Of a DNA stretch of 64,000 nucleotides, positions 50,233 through 57,434 are shown in pieces. The notes under the pieces were generated by a model, which saw only the letters and a list, made by a program, of their open reading frames with translations, was not told the origin of the DNA and did no database searches. Source of the stretch: G965227875 sp965227875. GTDB lineage: Bacteria; Pseudomonadota; Alphaproteobacteria; Rhizobiales; JAJFHC01. The position numbers were made by a program, and so were the translations under genes. Numbering within the stretch: position 1 is the stretch's first letter; the number at the start of each line of letters is the position of its first letter. The stretch is from NCBI GenBank assembly GCA_965227875.1, contig OZ245783.1, positions 930,001 through 994,000 on the forward strand, in the 5' to 3' direction.

Positions 50233-50410
50233 GACATGCCTCCCTTGCCCCGATGAACGAACCGGCTGCGTCCTGTCGGTGAACGCTTAACGCCGGCGCG
50301 GCGAGATTGGTTCCCGGTGCACGACAGGCACTGTCGGCTGTGCCCGCATATGACACATCGCCCATGTTGCTATAGCATTGGTGCGTGTCCTGATGTGACT
50401 GGAGCGATGC

Positions 50411-51844
50411 ATGAGAGTTTTCATCGCCGTCTTCGTTTTGATGTGCTTCACGGCCGTTGTCCGCGCGGAGAAACGAGTCGCGCTTGTGATCGGTAACGCG
50501 TCCTACAAACAGATATCTCCTCTCGCCAACCCGAAGAACGATGCTGAACTGATGGCATCTGCACTCAGGGACGTGGGTTTCGAGGTAGTCACCGCGATTG
50601 ATGTCGACAGGCGGGGCATGGGCCGAGCCGTTCGCAAGTTCGGCAAGTCCCTCCGGCAGTCGGGCAAGGATGCGGTTGGACTGCTCTACTTCGCTGGACA
50701 CGGAGTACAAGCCAACGGACAGAACTATCTCATCCCCCTTGGCGCGCAGATAGAGGACACAGCCGACCTCGACATCGAAGCGATGGCGGCAAGCGATATG
50801 CTGTTGCAGATGGAATCTGCGGGCAATCGGATGAACCTCATTGTCCTCGATGCCTGCCGAAACAACCCGTTCAAGGGAGCCGCCCGTTCAGCCGCCCGCG
50901 GTCTCGTACGCATCCAGGCCGCTTCCGGGTCGTTGATTGCGTTCGCCGCCGCGCCGGGGCAGATCGCAAAAGACGGCACGGGCAGGAACTCCCCCTACAC
51001 CGCTTCTCTCGTCGAGGCGATCAGACAACCCGGACTGTCCGTCGAGCAGGTGTTCAAGCGCACAAGGGTGAGTGTCGAGAAGGCGACCGGCGGCGCACAG
51101 ACACCCTGGGAGGAGTCGTCGCTGACAGGAGAGTTTTTCTTTTCCGGCCGGCCTGTTGCTCCACCGCCCGCCCAACCGCCGGTGCCGGCGGCACGACTGG
51201 AAGTCGAATTCTGGAACACGGTCCGTGACTCGACCGACCCCAAAGCGTTCCAAGCCTATCTCAAGCAGTTTCCGGAAGGGACGTTCGCGTCCCTGGCGAA
51301 GCTGAAACTGGCCAGCCTCAGTGCCTCTGGTCCGGAGGAGCAAGAAGCCAAACCGCCCGCCACCGACCTCGGCAAGCTCGACAAACGCACGATGACTCTC
51401 AAGGTGCAACAGGAGCTCGAGCGGCTCGGATGCTCGCCCGGTCGACCGGACGGCGCCTGGGGCCGGCGAAGCGCGAAGGCGTTGAGGGACTATGTTCGTC
51501 ACTCGGATACCCGACTTGCGGCGACCAGACCGAGTGTGGAGATGCTGAACGAGTTGCTGTCGCGATCGGGGCGTGTATGTCCCTTGCGTTGCGGGCCACG
51601 CTACAGGAACGAGGGCAACAATTGCGTTCTGAAAACCTGTCCTTCCAGCCAGACACTCAACAAGCGCGGAAAGTGCGTGTCGCAGAACGCGTCGAAGAAC
51701 GCCTCGAAAAACAGAACGACGAACGCAGCGAAGAAATCAAAGTCCAGGACCGGCCTGCCGCCTGCAACCAGGCAGAGGTGTACTGTTTACGCGGAGTTGC
51801 TCAAGGCTGAAGGGATTTATGAAAGTTTCTGCAAGGGGCTCTGA
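50411..51844 (+). CDS. secreted caspase-family protein with peptidoglycan-binding-like domain; stop supplied by IS end
   Basis: The 477-residue protein has a signal peptide (residues 1-19). A caspase p20 fold follows, with VALVIGNASYK at 23-33, catalytic His97 (YFAGHGVQ) and catalytic Cys149 (VLDACRNNPF). Residues about 335-380 resemble a PG_binding_1 repeat (LKVQQELERLGCSPG, DGAWGRRSAKAL). The C-terminus is lysine- and asparagine-rich with paired cysteines (CPLRCGPRY, CVLKTC). It should work in the periplasm. The TGA stop (51842-51844) is the first three bases of the adjacent IS inverted repeat, so the original C-terminus may have been cut or altered. Its relation to the cytoplasmic caspase at 7.3-8.7 kb is only at fold level. 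Confidence 0.83.
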   Translation: MRVFIAVFVLMCFTAVVRAEKRVALVIGNASYKQISPLANPKNDAELMASALRDVGFEVVTAIDVDRRGMGRAVRKFGKSLRQSGKDAVGLLYFAGHGVQANGQNYLIPLGAQIEDTADLDIEAMAASDMLLQMESAGNRMNLIVLDACRNNPFKGAARSAARGLVRIQAASGSLIAFAAAPGQIAKDGTGRNSPYTASLVEAIRQPGLSVEQVFKRTRVSVEKATGGAQTPWEESSLTGEFFFSGRPVAPPPAQPPVPAARLEVEFWNTVRDSTDPKAFQAYLKQFPEGTFASLAKLKLASLSASGPEEQEAKPPATDLGKLDKRTMTLKVQQELERLGCSPGRPDGAWGRRSAKALRDYVRHSDTRLAATRPSVEMLNELLSRSGRVCPLRCGPRYRNEGNNCVLKTCPSSQTLNKRGKCVSQNASKNASKNRTTNAAKKSKSRTGLPPATRQRCTVYAELLKAEGIYESFCKGL

Positions 51845-51859
51845 ATAGCACCGAGTTTT

Positions 51860-52735
51860 CTAGACGCCCTCGGTTCTCTTTTTCTGCTGCCGTTCGAATT
51901 CGACGGGCGACAGCATCCCGTTCCTCGCATGCTTGCGCGTCGGATTGTAGAACATCTCGATATAGTGGAACACATCCCGCCGAGCTTCGCTTCTCGTCTT
52001 GTAGACCTTACACCGTATCCGCTCCCGCTTGAGCAGGTTGAAGAAGCTTTCGGCAACGGCGTTGTCGTGGCAGTTTCCGCGCCGACTCATCGAGTGCTCC
52101 AGGTTGTGGGCTCTGAGGAATGACGCCCAGTCCATGCTGGTGAACTGGGAACCTTGATCCGAATGGATCAGCACCCTGGTCTTCGGCTTTCGTTTCCATA
52201 CCGCCATCAGCAATGTCTGCAGGACCACATCCGTCGTCTGACGGCTCTGCATGGACCAGCCGACGACACGGCAGGAATAGAGATCAATCACCACGGCCAG
52301 ATAGGCAAAGCCCTCCAATGTCCTGACATAGGTTATGTCCGTCACCCAGGCCCGATCAGGTGCGTCCACGTCGAACTGCCGGTCCAGCGTGTTGTCGACG
52401 ACCACTGACGGCTTGCCGCCGTAGGTGCCCGGCCGGCGCTTGTAGCCGATCTGTGCCTTGATACCTGCCAAACTGGCGAAACGTGCAACACAGTTCGGGC
52501 ATATCGTCTTACCCTGATCAAGCAGGTCATCATACAGCTTACGAAAGCCATACACCTTGCCGCTCTCCTCCGAGGCCCTGCGGATGAGTTCGGTCTGCCG
52601 GGCATCTTCCTTCGCCCGTTTGCTCCACGGGTTCTTGAGCCAGGCGTAGAAGCCGCTGGGGTGGATGCGCAGGCAACGACACATTGCCCGTACTGAAAAC
52701 AGCGGGCGATGCTCGGCGACGAACGGGTACCTCAC
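51860..52735 (-). CDS. IS3-family transposase OrfB (DDE integrase)
   Basis: The likely start is GTG 52735, overlapping the orfA stop, giving 291 residues. The HTH_21-like region (VRAMCRCLRIHPSGFYAWL) leads into an rve-type integrase core with DDE residues: D in WVTDITYVR, D in IHSDQGSQFTS and E in NAVAESFFNLLK. The C-terminus (YNPTRKHARNGMLSPVEFE) is typical of IS3 OrfB. It is intact. In IS3 elements OrfB is normally made as an OrfAB fusion by -1 frameshifting, which the damaged orfA would prevent. Confidence 0.93.
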   Translation of the reverse strand: MRYPFVAEHRPLFSVRAMCRCLRIHPSGFYAWLKNPWSKRAKEDARQTELIRRASEESGKVYGFRKLYDDLLDQGKTICPNCVARFASLAGIKAQIGYKRRPGTYGGKPSVVVDNTLDRQFDVDAPDRAWVTDITYVRTLEGFAYLAVVIDLYSCRVVGWSMQSRQTTDVVLQTLLMAVWKRKPKTRVLIHSDQGSQFTSMDWASFLRAHNLEHSMSRRGNCHDNAVAESFFNLLKRERIRCKVYKTRSEARRDVFHYIEMFYNPTRKHARNGMLSPVEFERQQKKRTEGV

Positions 52736-53000
52736 TTTACATGCTTGGCGAAGTACGCGGTGGCCATTTTCAAGATGTCGCGCTCCTCGGTGACCCTGGC
52801 CAGCTCGCGCTTCAACTGCCATATTTCGGCGTCCTTGTCATCGCTGCCAGATGACTGCGAGAACTGTTTATTCCAAGCGTACAGAGAGTGCTGGCTTACA
52901 TTCAGAGCTTGGACAACTCCGCAACCGGGTAGTCCCGCTCGGTGATCTGCGCCACCATGTCCCGTTTGAAATCGTCACTGACATTGGCTTTGCCCATCAT
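52732..53000 (-). pseudogene. frameshifted IS3-family OrfA
   Basis: The frame begins at ATG 53000 (MMGKANVSDDFKRDMVAQ, a Tnp_1-type helix-turn-helix) but reaches TGA after YPVAELSKL. The expected continuation (ALNVSQHSLYAWNKQF ... KMATAYFAKHVK) is in the next frame and runs to the TGA at 52732. The whole interval is 269 nt where 270 would be needed, so one base, in the run around TCCAAGCTC (near 52908), is missing. This is too early in orfA to be the programmed slippage site. Confidence 0.85.
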
Positions 53001-53114
53001 AGGCCCCTTGCCTCAAAATTAGGAAAGAAGGCATCTACGAATCCAGGGGCCGTTCACTGCGGTACGCTATCGACCCCGTAACTCCACAATTCGATAGCGT
53101 CAAACATCACTCGA

Positions 53115-54527
53115 TCAAAAACGTGCTACTAAGGAAGCCTTGATGAGTTCTTCCTTCTGAAGTGTCTCCTCAACATGTCCGTTTTTGTAAGAAAGCGTGA
53201 TGCCAAAGTGTTGCTGCTGAGCAAGGTAGTAAGTGAGTGATGCTTCAAAGCGTTTGAATACGTCAAGTTGACCCTCAAAGCCATGAAGATATTTGTAGCT
53301 CACATCCGCAAGGAATTGAGACAGTATTGTACCTTCCTGACCCTTCACAATGAGCCGTGCAATTCCTCCCCCATGCAAATAGTCCTTTGTGGCCGACAAC
53401 CGCGCATTTCCACCGTCGTTGTATACGTGGCCGTAGTCAAGCGCTCCTCTGACGTCTGTGTATACTCGTACGGGCCCCACTTCCTTGAAAAAACCAATTG
53501 GAGATCCTTTCATCAACAAAAAGCCGGGCAGCCAAGTGGATTTGAGCGAAGCAATTTCAGTCTGTGCCTCGCTATCTGTTGTGTACTGAGCCGCAATGGT
53601 GAGGTTGTCTGCACCATCGCCTGTGAATACGAAGTTCAGGTCTGCAAGGATCCCGCCTGCCAACTTATCAACTTCATTAGTCTTCTGATTGTTGAAGCGC
53701 CGTTGAATTTGGACATATGGAATGACGTTCGCGAACAAATTGTCCTGTACGAAGTTAAACTCGTAGCCGAGAACAACATCAGCCTGATAAGTGCTTAGGT
53801 CAGTGCGCTCGTTGGAAGTCACACTAAACTCAGCAGGTCGTATTTTGGCGAGTTTAGCTTTTTCACCTGGCGATTGAGGACTAAGGCTCGAGGGGCGTGG
53901 CAGGCTCAGGTCTTCGACCTTGCTAGTAACGCGGATTGCATATCCCTCACGGTCTGCCGGGTCTGGCAAATCCCCAACTGCTAAGCGATCGACACTGCGC
54001 GGTTTGGGTTTAAGGCAAGCAATTTGAACACCGTTGCGACCGTCATTGACAATGTCGCTTACAACTATCGATGAAACATCTGAACTTGCACCAGACGAGG
54101 TCGCGCGAACAATCTGATAATCAGTCCCTTTGATGGGCGTCGCTGAAATAGAAAACCGCATAATTGAAAGCGACTCTCGGTCATTTTTCGAGCACTGGTC
54201 CCGATTCTTTGGAATTTGATCGCAATGCCTTGGGTTTGTCAGAACTGCAAGCTTTTCTGAGAGCTCCTCGGTCCCATCGTCATTGGTATCGATGACAATT
54301 GCCCAGTCGAGGTTATGGCCGGACAACCACTGCGTCTCTAGAATGCGATTTATCAGCTTTTTCTTATTGACGGTTTGATACTTAACTCCATTAATAGCCA
54401 CCTTTTTTGAGGCGGTGCAAATTCCCTTCAAAGGAACGACGAAAGGCGAAGCGATTGCTGCGTTTAATCCGAATATGGCGAACAACGCGCACAATCCAGC
54501 TAGTCTCAATTTCTCACTTCTATACAC
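53115..54527 (-). CDS. exported protein of unknown function, possibly an outer-membrane barrel
   Basis: The start is GTG 54527 with GAGGG 7 bases upstream. The 470-residue protein has a signal peptide (residues 1-27). The N-terminal half includes a calcium-site-like VIDTNDDGTEEL near 78-89 and low-complexity Pro/Ser segments. From about residue 240 onward are alternating strand-like segments with aromatic ends (YQADVVLGYEFNFV, VIPYVQIQRRF, LTYYLAQQQHFGITLSYK), and the last residue is Phe (SLVARF), as in many outer-membrane barrels. It is markedly AT-rich for this chromosome. It overlaps nothing and follows the small gene at 54531 by 3 bp. I recognise no family. Confidence 0.68.
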   Translation of the reverse strand: MYRSEKLRLAGLCALFAIFGLNAAIASPFVVPLKGICTASKKVAINGVKYQTVNKKKLINRILETQWLSGHNLDWAIVIDTNDDGTEELSEKLAVLTNPRHCDQIPKNRDQCSKNDRESLSIMRFSISATPIKGTDYQIVRATSSGASSDVSSIVVSDIVNDGRNGVQIACLKPKPRSVDRLAVGDLPDPADREGYAIRVTSKVEDLSLPRPSSLSPQSPGEKAKLAKIRPAEFSVTSNERTDLSTYQADVVLGYEFNFVQDNLFANVIPYVQIQRRFNNQKTNEVDKLAGGILADLNFVFTGDGADNLTIAAQYTTDSEAQTEIASLKSTWLPGFLLMKGSPIGFFKEVGPVRVYTDVRGALDYGHVYNDGGNARLSATKDYLHGGGIARLIVKGQEGTILSQFLADVSYKYLHGFEGQLDVFKRFEASLTYYLAQQQHFGITLSYKNGHVEETLQKEELIKASLVARF

Positions 54528-54530
54528 GTT

Positions 54531-54878
54531 TCAGCCCTCGAAATAGCCGGCTTCTTGGTTAATCCTGTAAACGAAATACAGGACAGTTCTTCCAAGCACT
54601 ACAACGACCGTTTTTCGAGCATCCGTCAGGTTGACAGTTAATTTGTAACCCTTGTCGTTTAGGTCGTTTTGCATCACCTTTAACGTTACTAGCCATCTGT
54701 TTGCGCTGATTCCCCAGTCATTTTCAGGAACTAGCGACCGCCAGTCAGAAGGTCTAACAATAATGCCTAGGTCTTCGTAAATTGCTTTTTTCAAGGAATC
54801 CCGAACGTCATCCTCTATACTTGAGGGCATTCGTCGTCTTGCCAAGCTGTGCTCTGCCAATATTCGTTTCCTAGGCAT
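54531..54878 (-). CDS. small AT-rich gene upstream of the exported protein
   Basis: I chose ATG 54878 (MPRKRILAEHSLARRRM), preceded by GGGGGG, giving 115 residues; a longer frame starts at 54962. The N-terminus is basic, then comes a helical section (DDVRDSLKKAIYEDLGI) and a beta-type C-terminus (VTLKVMQNDL, YKLTVNLTD, VVVVLGRTVLYFVY). No known domain is recognised. It is only 3 bp before the exported-protein gene and shares its AT-rich composition, so the two probably form one transcript acquired together. Confidence 0.62.
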   Translation of the reverse strand: MPRKRILAEHSLARRRMPSSIEDDVRDSLKKAIYEDLGIIVRPSDWRSLVPENDWGISANRWLVTLKVMQNDLNDKGYKLTVNLTDARKTVVVVLGRTVLYFVYRINQEAGYFEG

Positions 54879-55354
54879 GCTTATGACCCCCCGGTTCTTG
54901 ACACATGTCGAATGTTGAGTTTCGTCCCGTGATTCTATCGTGAATGCACGAAAACGATACAAGCTATCCCACTATGGCTTTGCATAAATTGGCGGGAATA
55001 AGAGTTGCGACGGAACACCAATAGCCACAGGAAACTTGGCATTCGTAATAAGCGGTCGGCTCATGTGTTAAACCAACAAAAGAACAGTTTGTCGGCAAAA
55101 GTCGTGCTGGAAGAATTGAGAGTTCAGCACTAAGCCCTATCGCACTCCCTCAAGACAATCCGCCGCCCCATTGAGGATACCCTTTAGTTGTTTCCTCTAA
55201 GCCGTCGTCGCCAGGCCCGGGTTCACCATCGTCCTGCGGCAGAGTGGCCCACACTTGCCTGACCGCCTTCATGGACGTGAACGTGCTCGACTGTGACTTT
55301 CTGTTGGCCTTTTCCCCTATGTTTGTCGAGGGCGGCTGAAAGGTCAGGAAACGA
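54879..55354. other. 476-bp region without a supported gene
   Basis: This stretch lies between the two-gene operon and the recombinase remnant. A minus-strand frame (55150-55668) overlaps the remnant antisense and lacks a credible start. The upstream part of the recombinase gene has either been lost or degraded beyond recognition here. Confidence 0.5.
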
Positions 55355-55672
55355 GTGAACGAGCTTGGCGCCACGCGAGAAGATCCTGATGGCTGGTTTT
55401 TCCCGTCACCCAGGCCACATGCAAGTGACACCGACCACCGACACCGCATGAATGCTCCGTTTGCGAGAGTAGTGAGGAGTGCCGGTTTAGATACGTCAGT
55501 TGTTACTCCCCATTTTCTACGACACACTGCAATAACGAACCTTGTGTAAGCTGGCGTAGACTTGCCGACAATCCAGCAAATTTTAGGGCACAAAACGCTG
55601 GCAATGGTGCTTCGGTATAGGCACGTCCATGCCACACATATAAGCGACGCGATGGACACGCTAAACACCTGA
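55355..55672 (+). pseudogene. tyrosine recombinase (phage/island integrase) C-terminal remnant
   Basis: Reading from 55355 gives the box-II region of a tyrosine recombinase: TPHFLRHTAITNLV, with the His-x-x-Arg pair. An in-frame TAA (55547-55549) interrupts it. The same frame continues with AGVDLPTIQQILGHKTLAMV and the tyrosine motif LRYRHVH to a TGA at 55670. The N-terminal core-binding domain is missing. The remnant points toward the tRNA-Met gene about 100 bp away, a usual arrangement for island integrases next to their attachment site. Confidence 0.85.
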
Positions 55673-55773
55673 TCTCTGGCGCAGTTACACAGAAGTTACA
55701 CTCAACGGCCACGGCGCGTCAGCGGCAGGATTGCGCTACGCTAATTAAAGCATTGATAAATCTGAGAGAATTT

Positions 55774-55850
55774 TGGTAGCGGAGGAGGGACTTGAACCCC
55801 CGACACGCGGATTATGATTCCGCTGCTCTAACCGACTGAGCTACTCCGCC
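55774..55850 (-). tRNA. tRNA-Met (CAU), elongator type
   Basis: The 77-base gene reads GGCGGAGTAGCTCAG... on the minus strand, with 3' CCA encoded. The acceptor stem GGCGGAG pairs with CTCCGCT (one G-U). The anticodon loop is ATCATAA, giving CAU between GCGGA and TCCGC stems. The T arm GGGGGTTCAAGTCCCTC is typical. It resembles alphaproteobacterial elongator tRNA-Met rather than initiator tRNA. Its 3' end faces the recombinase remnant, so it is the probable island attachment site. Confidence 0.95.
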
Positions 55851-55923
55851 ACAGGTGCCGGCGGGCGCGTGGGTGATGCGCCCGCGAAGTGCGACGCGAT
55901 ATAAGGGCCGGGGGGCGGTCCTG

Positions 55924-57168
55924 TCAAGCCGTCGTTGGCTCCGGCGCCCGCACCCCGGCAACCGTTGCCCCGGCTGCCGACACGCCGTCGCTTTCCGGGC
56001 GGGCCTCGTCGATCCAGCCGCCGCCCAGCACCCGGGCGCCCGGCGCATCGCTTTCGTAGAAGACGCAGGCCTGGCCCGGCGAAATGCCGAACTCACCCTC
56101 GCCCAGGCGCACGCCGACCGCGCCGCCGTCGAGCAGCTTCAACCGCGCCGCCTGTGGCGGCCGCGTGGAGCGGACCTTGACGAAGAAGTCGAGCCCGTCT
56201 GCCGCGGCCTCCTCGACCGTCGCGTCGCCCAGCCAGTTGATGTCGCGCAGGCGCATGTCGCGGGTATAGAGCGCCTCGCGCGGGCCGACGACGACCGTGG
56301 CCGCCTCCTTGTCGAGCCGCACCACGAAGAGCGGCTCTCCCGTCGCCACGCCGAGACCGCGGCGCTGGCCGACGGTGAAATTGACGATCCCGTCGTGCCG
56401 CCCCAGTTCGCGTCCGTCGAGATGCACGATCGGGCCCGGATCGCCGGCCTGCGGACGCAGGCGTTCGATCACCGAGGTGTAGCGCCCGGTGGGCACGAAG
56501 CAGATGTCCTGGCTGTCCGGCTTGGCCGCCACGCCGAGGCCGAGTTCGGTGGCCATGCGACGCGTTTCCTCCTTGGGGATCTCGCCCAGCGGGAAACGCA
56601 GGAAGTCGAGTTGCTCCTGCGTGGTCGCGAACAGGAAGTAGCTCTGGTCGCGGGTCTCGTCGAGCGCCCGGTAGAGCCGCCGCCGGCCCGGCATGTCCGG
56701 GTCGGGCCGGGTGGTGATGTAGTGGCCGGTGGCGAGGCACGCCGCCCCCAGATCACGCGCGGTGCCGAGCAGGTCACGGAACTTGACCGTCTGGTTGCAC
56801 AGCACGCAGGGGATCGGCGTCTCGCCCGCAATGTAGCTGTTGGCGAAGGCGTCGATGACCGAGCTGCGGAAGCGGTCCTCGTAGTCGAGCACGTAATGCG
56901 CGATGCCGAGCGTTTCGGCGACCCGGCGCGCATCGTGGATATCCTGGCCCGCGCAGCATGCGCCCTTCTTCTGGATCGCCGCCCCATGGTCGTAGAGCTG
57001 CAACGTCATGCCCACGACCTCGTAGCCCTGGCGCGCGAGCAGTCCCGCGGTCACCGAGGAATCGACGCCGCCGGACATGGCGACCACGACGCGCGTGTCC
57101 TCCGGCCGGCCGGACAGGCCGAGGCTGTTGAGGCCCGTTGCGGGATCGTATGCTGTCCGGTCGTCCAT
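55924..57168 (-). CDS. mnmA: tRNA-specific 2-thiouridylase MnmA
   Basis: The 414-residue enzyme has the PP-loop VAMSGGVDSSVTAGLL at about 29-44. The catalytic cysteine is C124 in PIPCVLCNQTVKF (the usual Asn before the Pro is Ile here), and the partner Cys is in SQDICFVPTGRY near 220. The C-terminal beta-barrel includes YTRDMRLRDINWLG. It installs 2-thiouridine at U34 of tRNAs for Lys, Glu and Gln in the cytoplasm. The N-terminus carries about 25 extra residues before the PP-loop domain, as in some alphaproteobacteria. It is a core gene and marks the end of the accessory segment. Confidence 0.96.
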   Translation of the reverse strand: MDDRTAYDPATGLNSLGLSGRPEDTRVVVAMSGGVDSSVTAGLLARQGYEVVGMTLQLYDHGAAIQKKGACCAGQDIHDARRVAETLGIAHYVLDYEDRFRSSVIDAFANSYIAGETPIPCVLCNQTVKFRDLLGTARDLGAACLATGHYITTRPDPDMPGRRRLYRALDETRDQSYFLFATTQEQLDFLRFPLGEIPKEETRRMATELGLGVAAKPDSQDICFVPTGRYTSVIERLRPQAGDPGPIVHLDGRELGRHDGIVNFTVGQRRGLGVATGEPLFVVRLDKEAATVVVGPREALYTRDMRLRDINWLGDATVEEAAADGLDFFVKVRSTRPPQAARLKLLDGGAVGVRLGEGEFGISPGQACVFYESDAPGARVLGGGWIDEARPESDGVSAAGATVAGVRAPEPTTA

Positions 57169-57371
57169 CGTCTCTGCTTTCGAGGCGCGCGCCGCGTGCC
57201 TGTTACCGGGGTTCCGCCGTCATATGGCGCAAGCGGCCCGCGGGCGCAAGATGCCCGTGACCCTGCACATTTTGCCGGGTGCCCGGCAAGCCTGTCCCGG
57301 CCAGCTTGACCCGCTTATCCGGCTTACGGGTCAACCTCCTGATTATAAAGCACGTTTCCGCGGCCCGTTTA

Positions 57372-57387
57372 TGGCCCGGCGCTTGCT
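57372..57387 (+). promoter_or_regulatory. sigma-54 promoter of fliK
   Basis: TGGCCCGGCGCTTGCT has GG (57373-57374) and GC (57385-57386) separated by exactly 10 bases, fitting the -24/-12 consensus TGGCAC-N5-TTGCT. It ends 48 bases before the fliK start. Sigma-54 (with FlbD) controls hook genes in related bacteria. Confidence 0.6.
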
Positions 57388-57434
57388 TGGAAACGTCCGA
57401 CTGGAAAATCAGCCGATCACCGGAGCACAGTGCC

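Larger units (their letters stand above)
51842..53056 (-). mobile_element. IS3-family insertion sequence (IS407-like), degenerate
   Basis: The element is about 1,215 bp with imperfect terminal inverted repeats. The left end TGAATAGCACCG... (51842-51868) and the right end TGAACGGCCCCT... (read on the minus strand from 53056) match at 18 of 27 positions and share the TGAA start and TAGA-GCC end. It contains overlapping orfA and orfB on the minus strand. The flanking bases are CTC and CTG, so no clean target duplication remains. With orfA frameshifted, it is probably inactive on its own. Confidence 0.85.

Noticed and set aside
7304..51844. The two caspase-family genes as a duplicated pair
   Set aside because: They share only the fold motifs; one is cytoplasmic with an unknown C-terminus, the other exported with a peptidoglycan-binding-like domain, and they lie in separate acquired segments.
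52900..52915. Programmed -1 frameshift in IS orfA
   Set aside because: The break is only about 33 codons into orfA, lacks an A-rich slippery run, and occurs before the known OrfA/OrfB junction at 52732-52735, so a deletion is the better reading.
51839..53059. Three-base target-site duplication of the IS
   Set aside because: The flanks are CTC and CTG; they differ at one base, so a duplication cannot be claimed.
55150..55668. Minus-strand frame of 172 codons over the recombinase remnant
   Set aside because: The antisense plus strand encodes recognisable tyrosine recombinase motifs; the minus-strand frame has no credible start or family.
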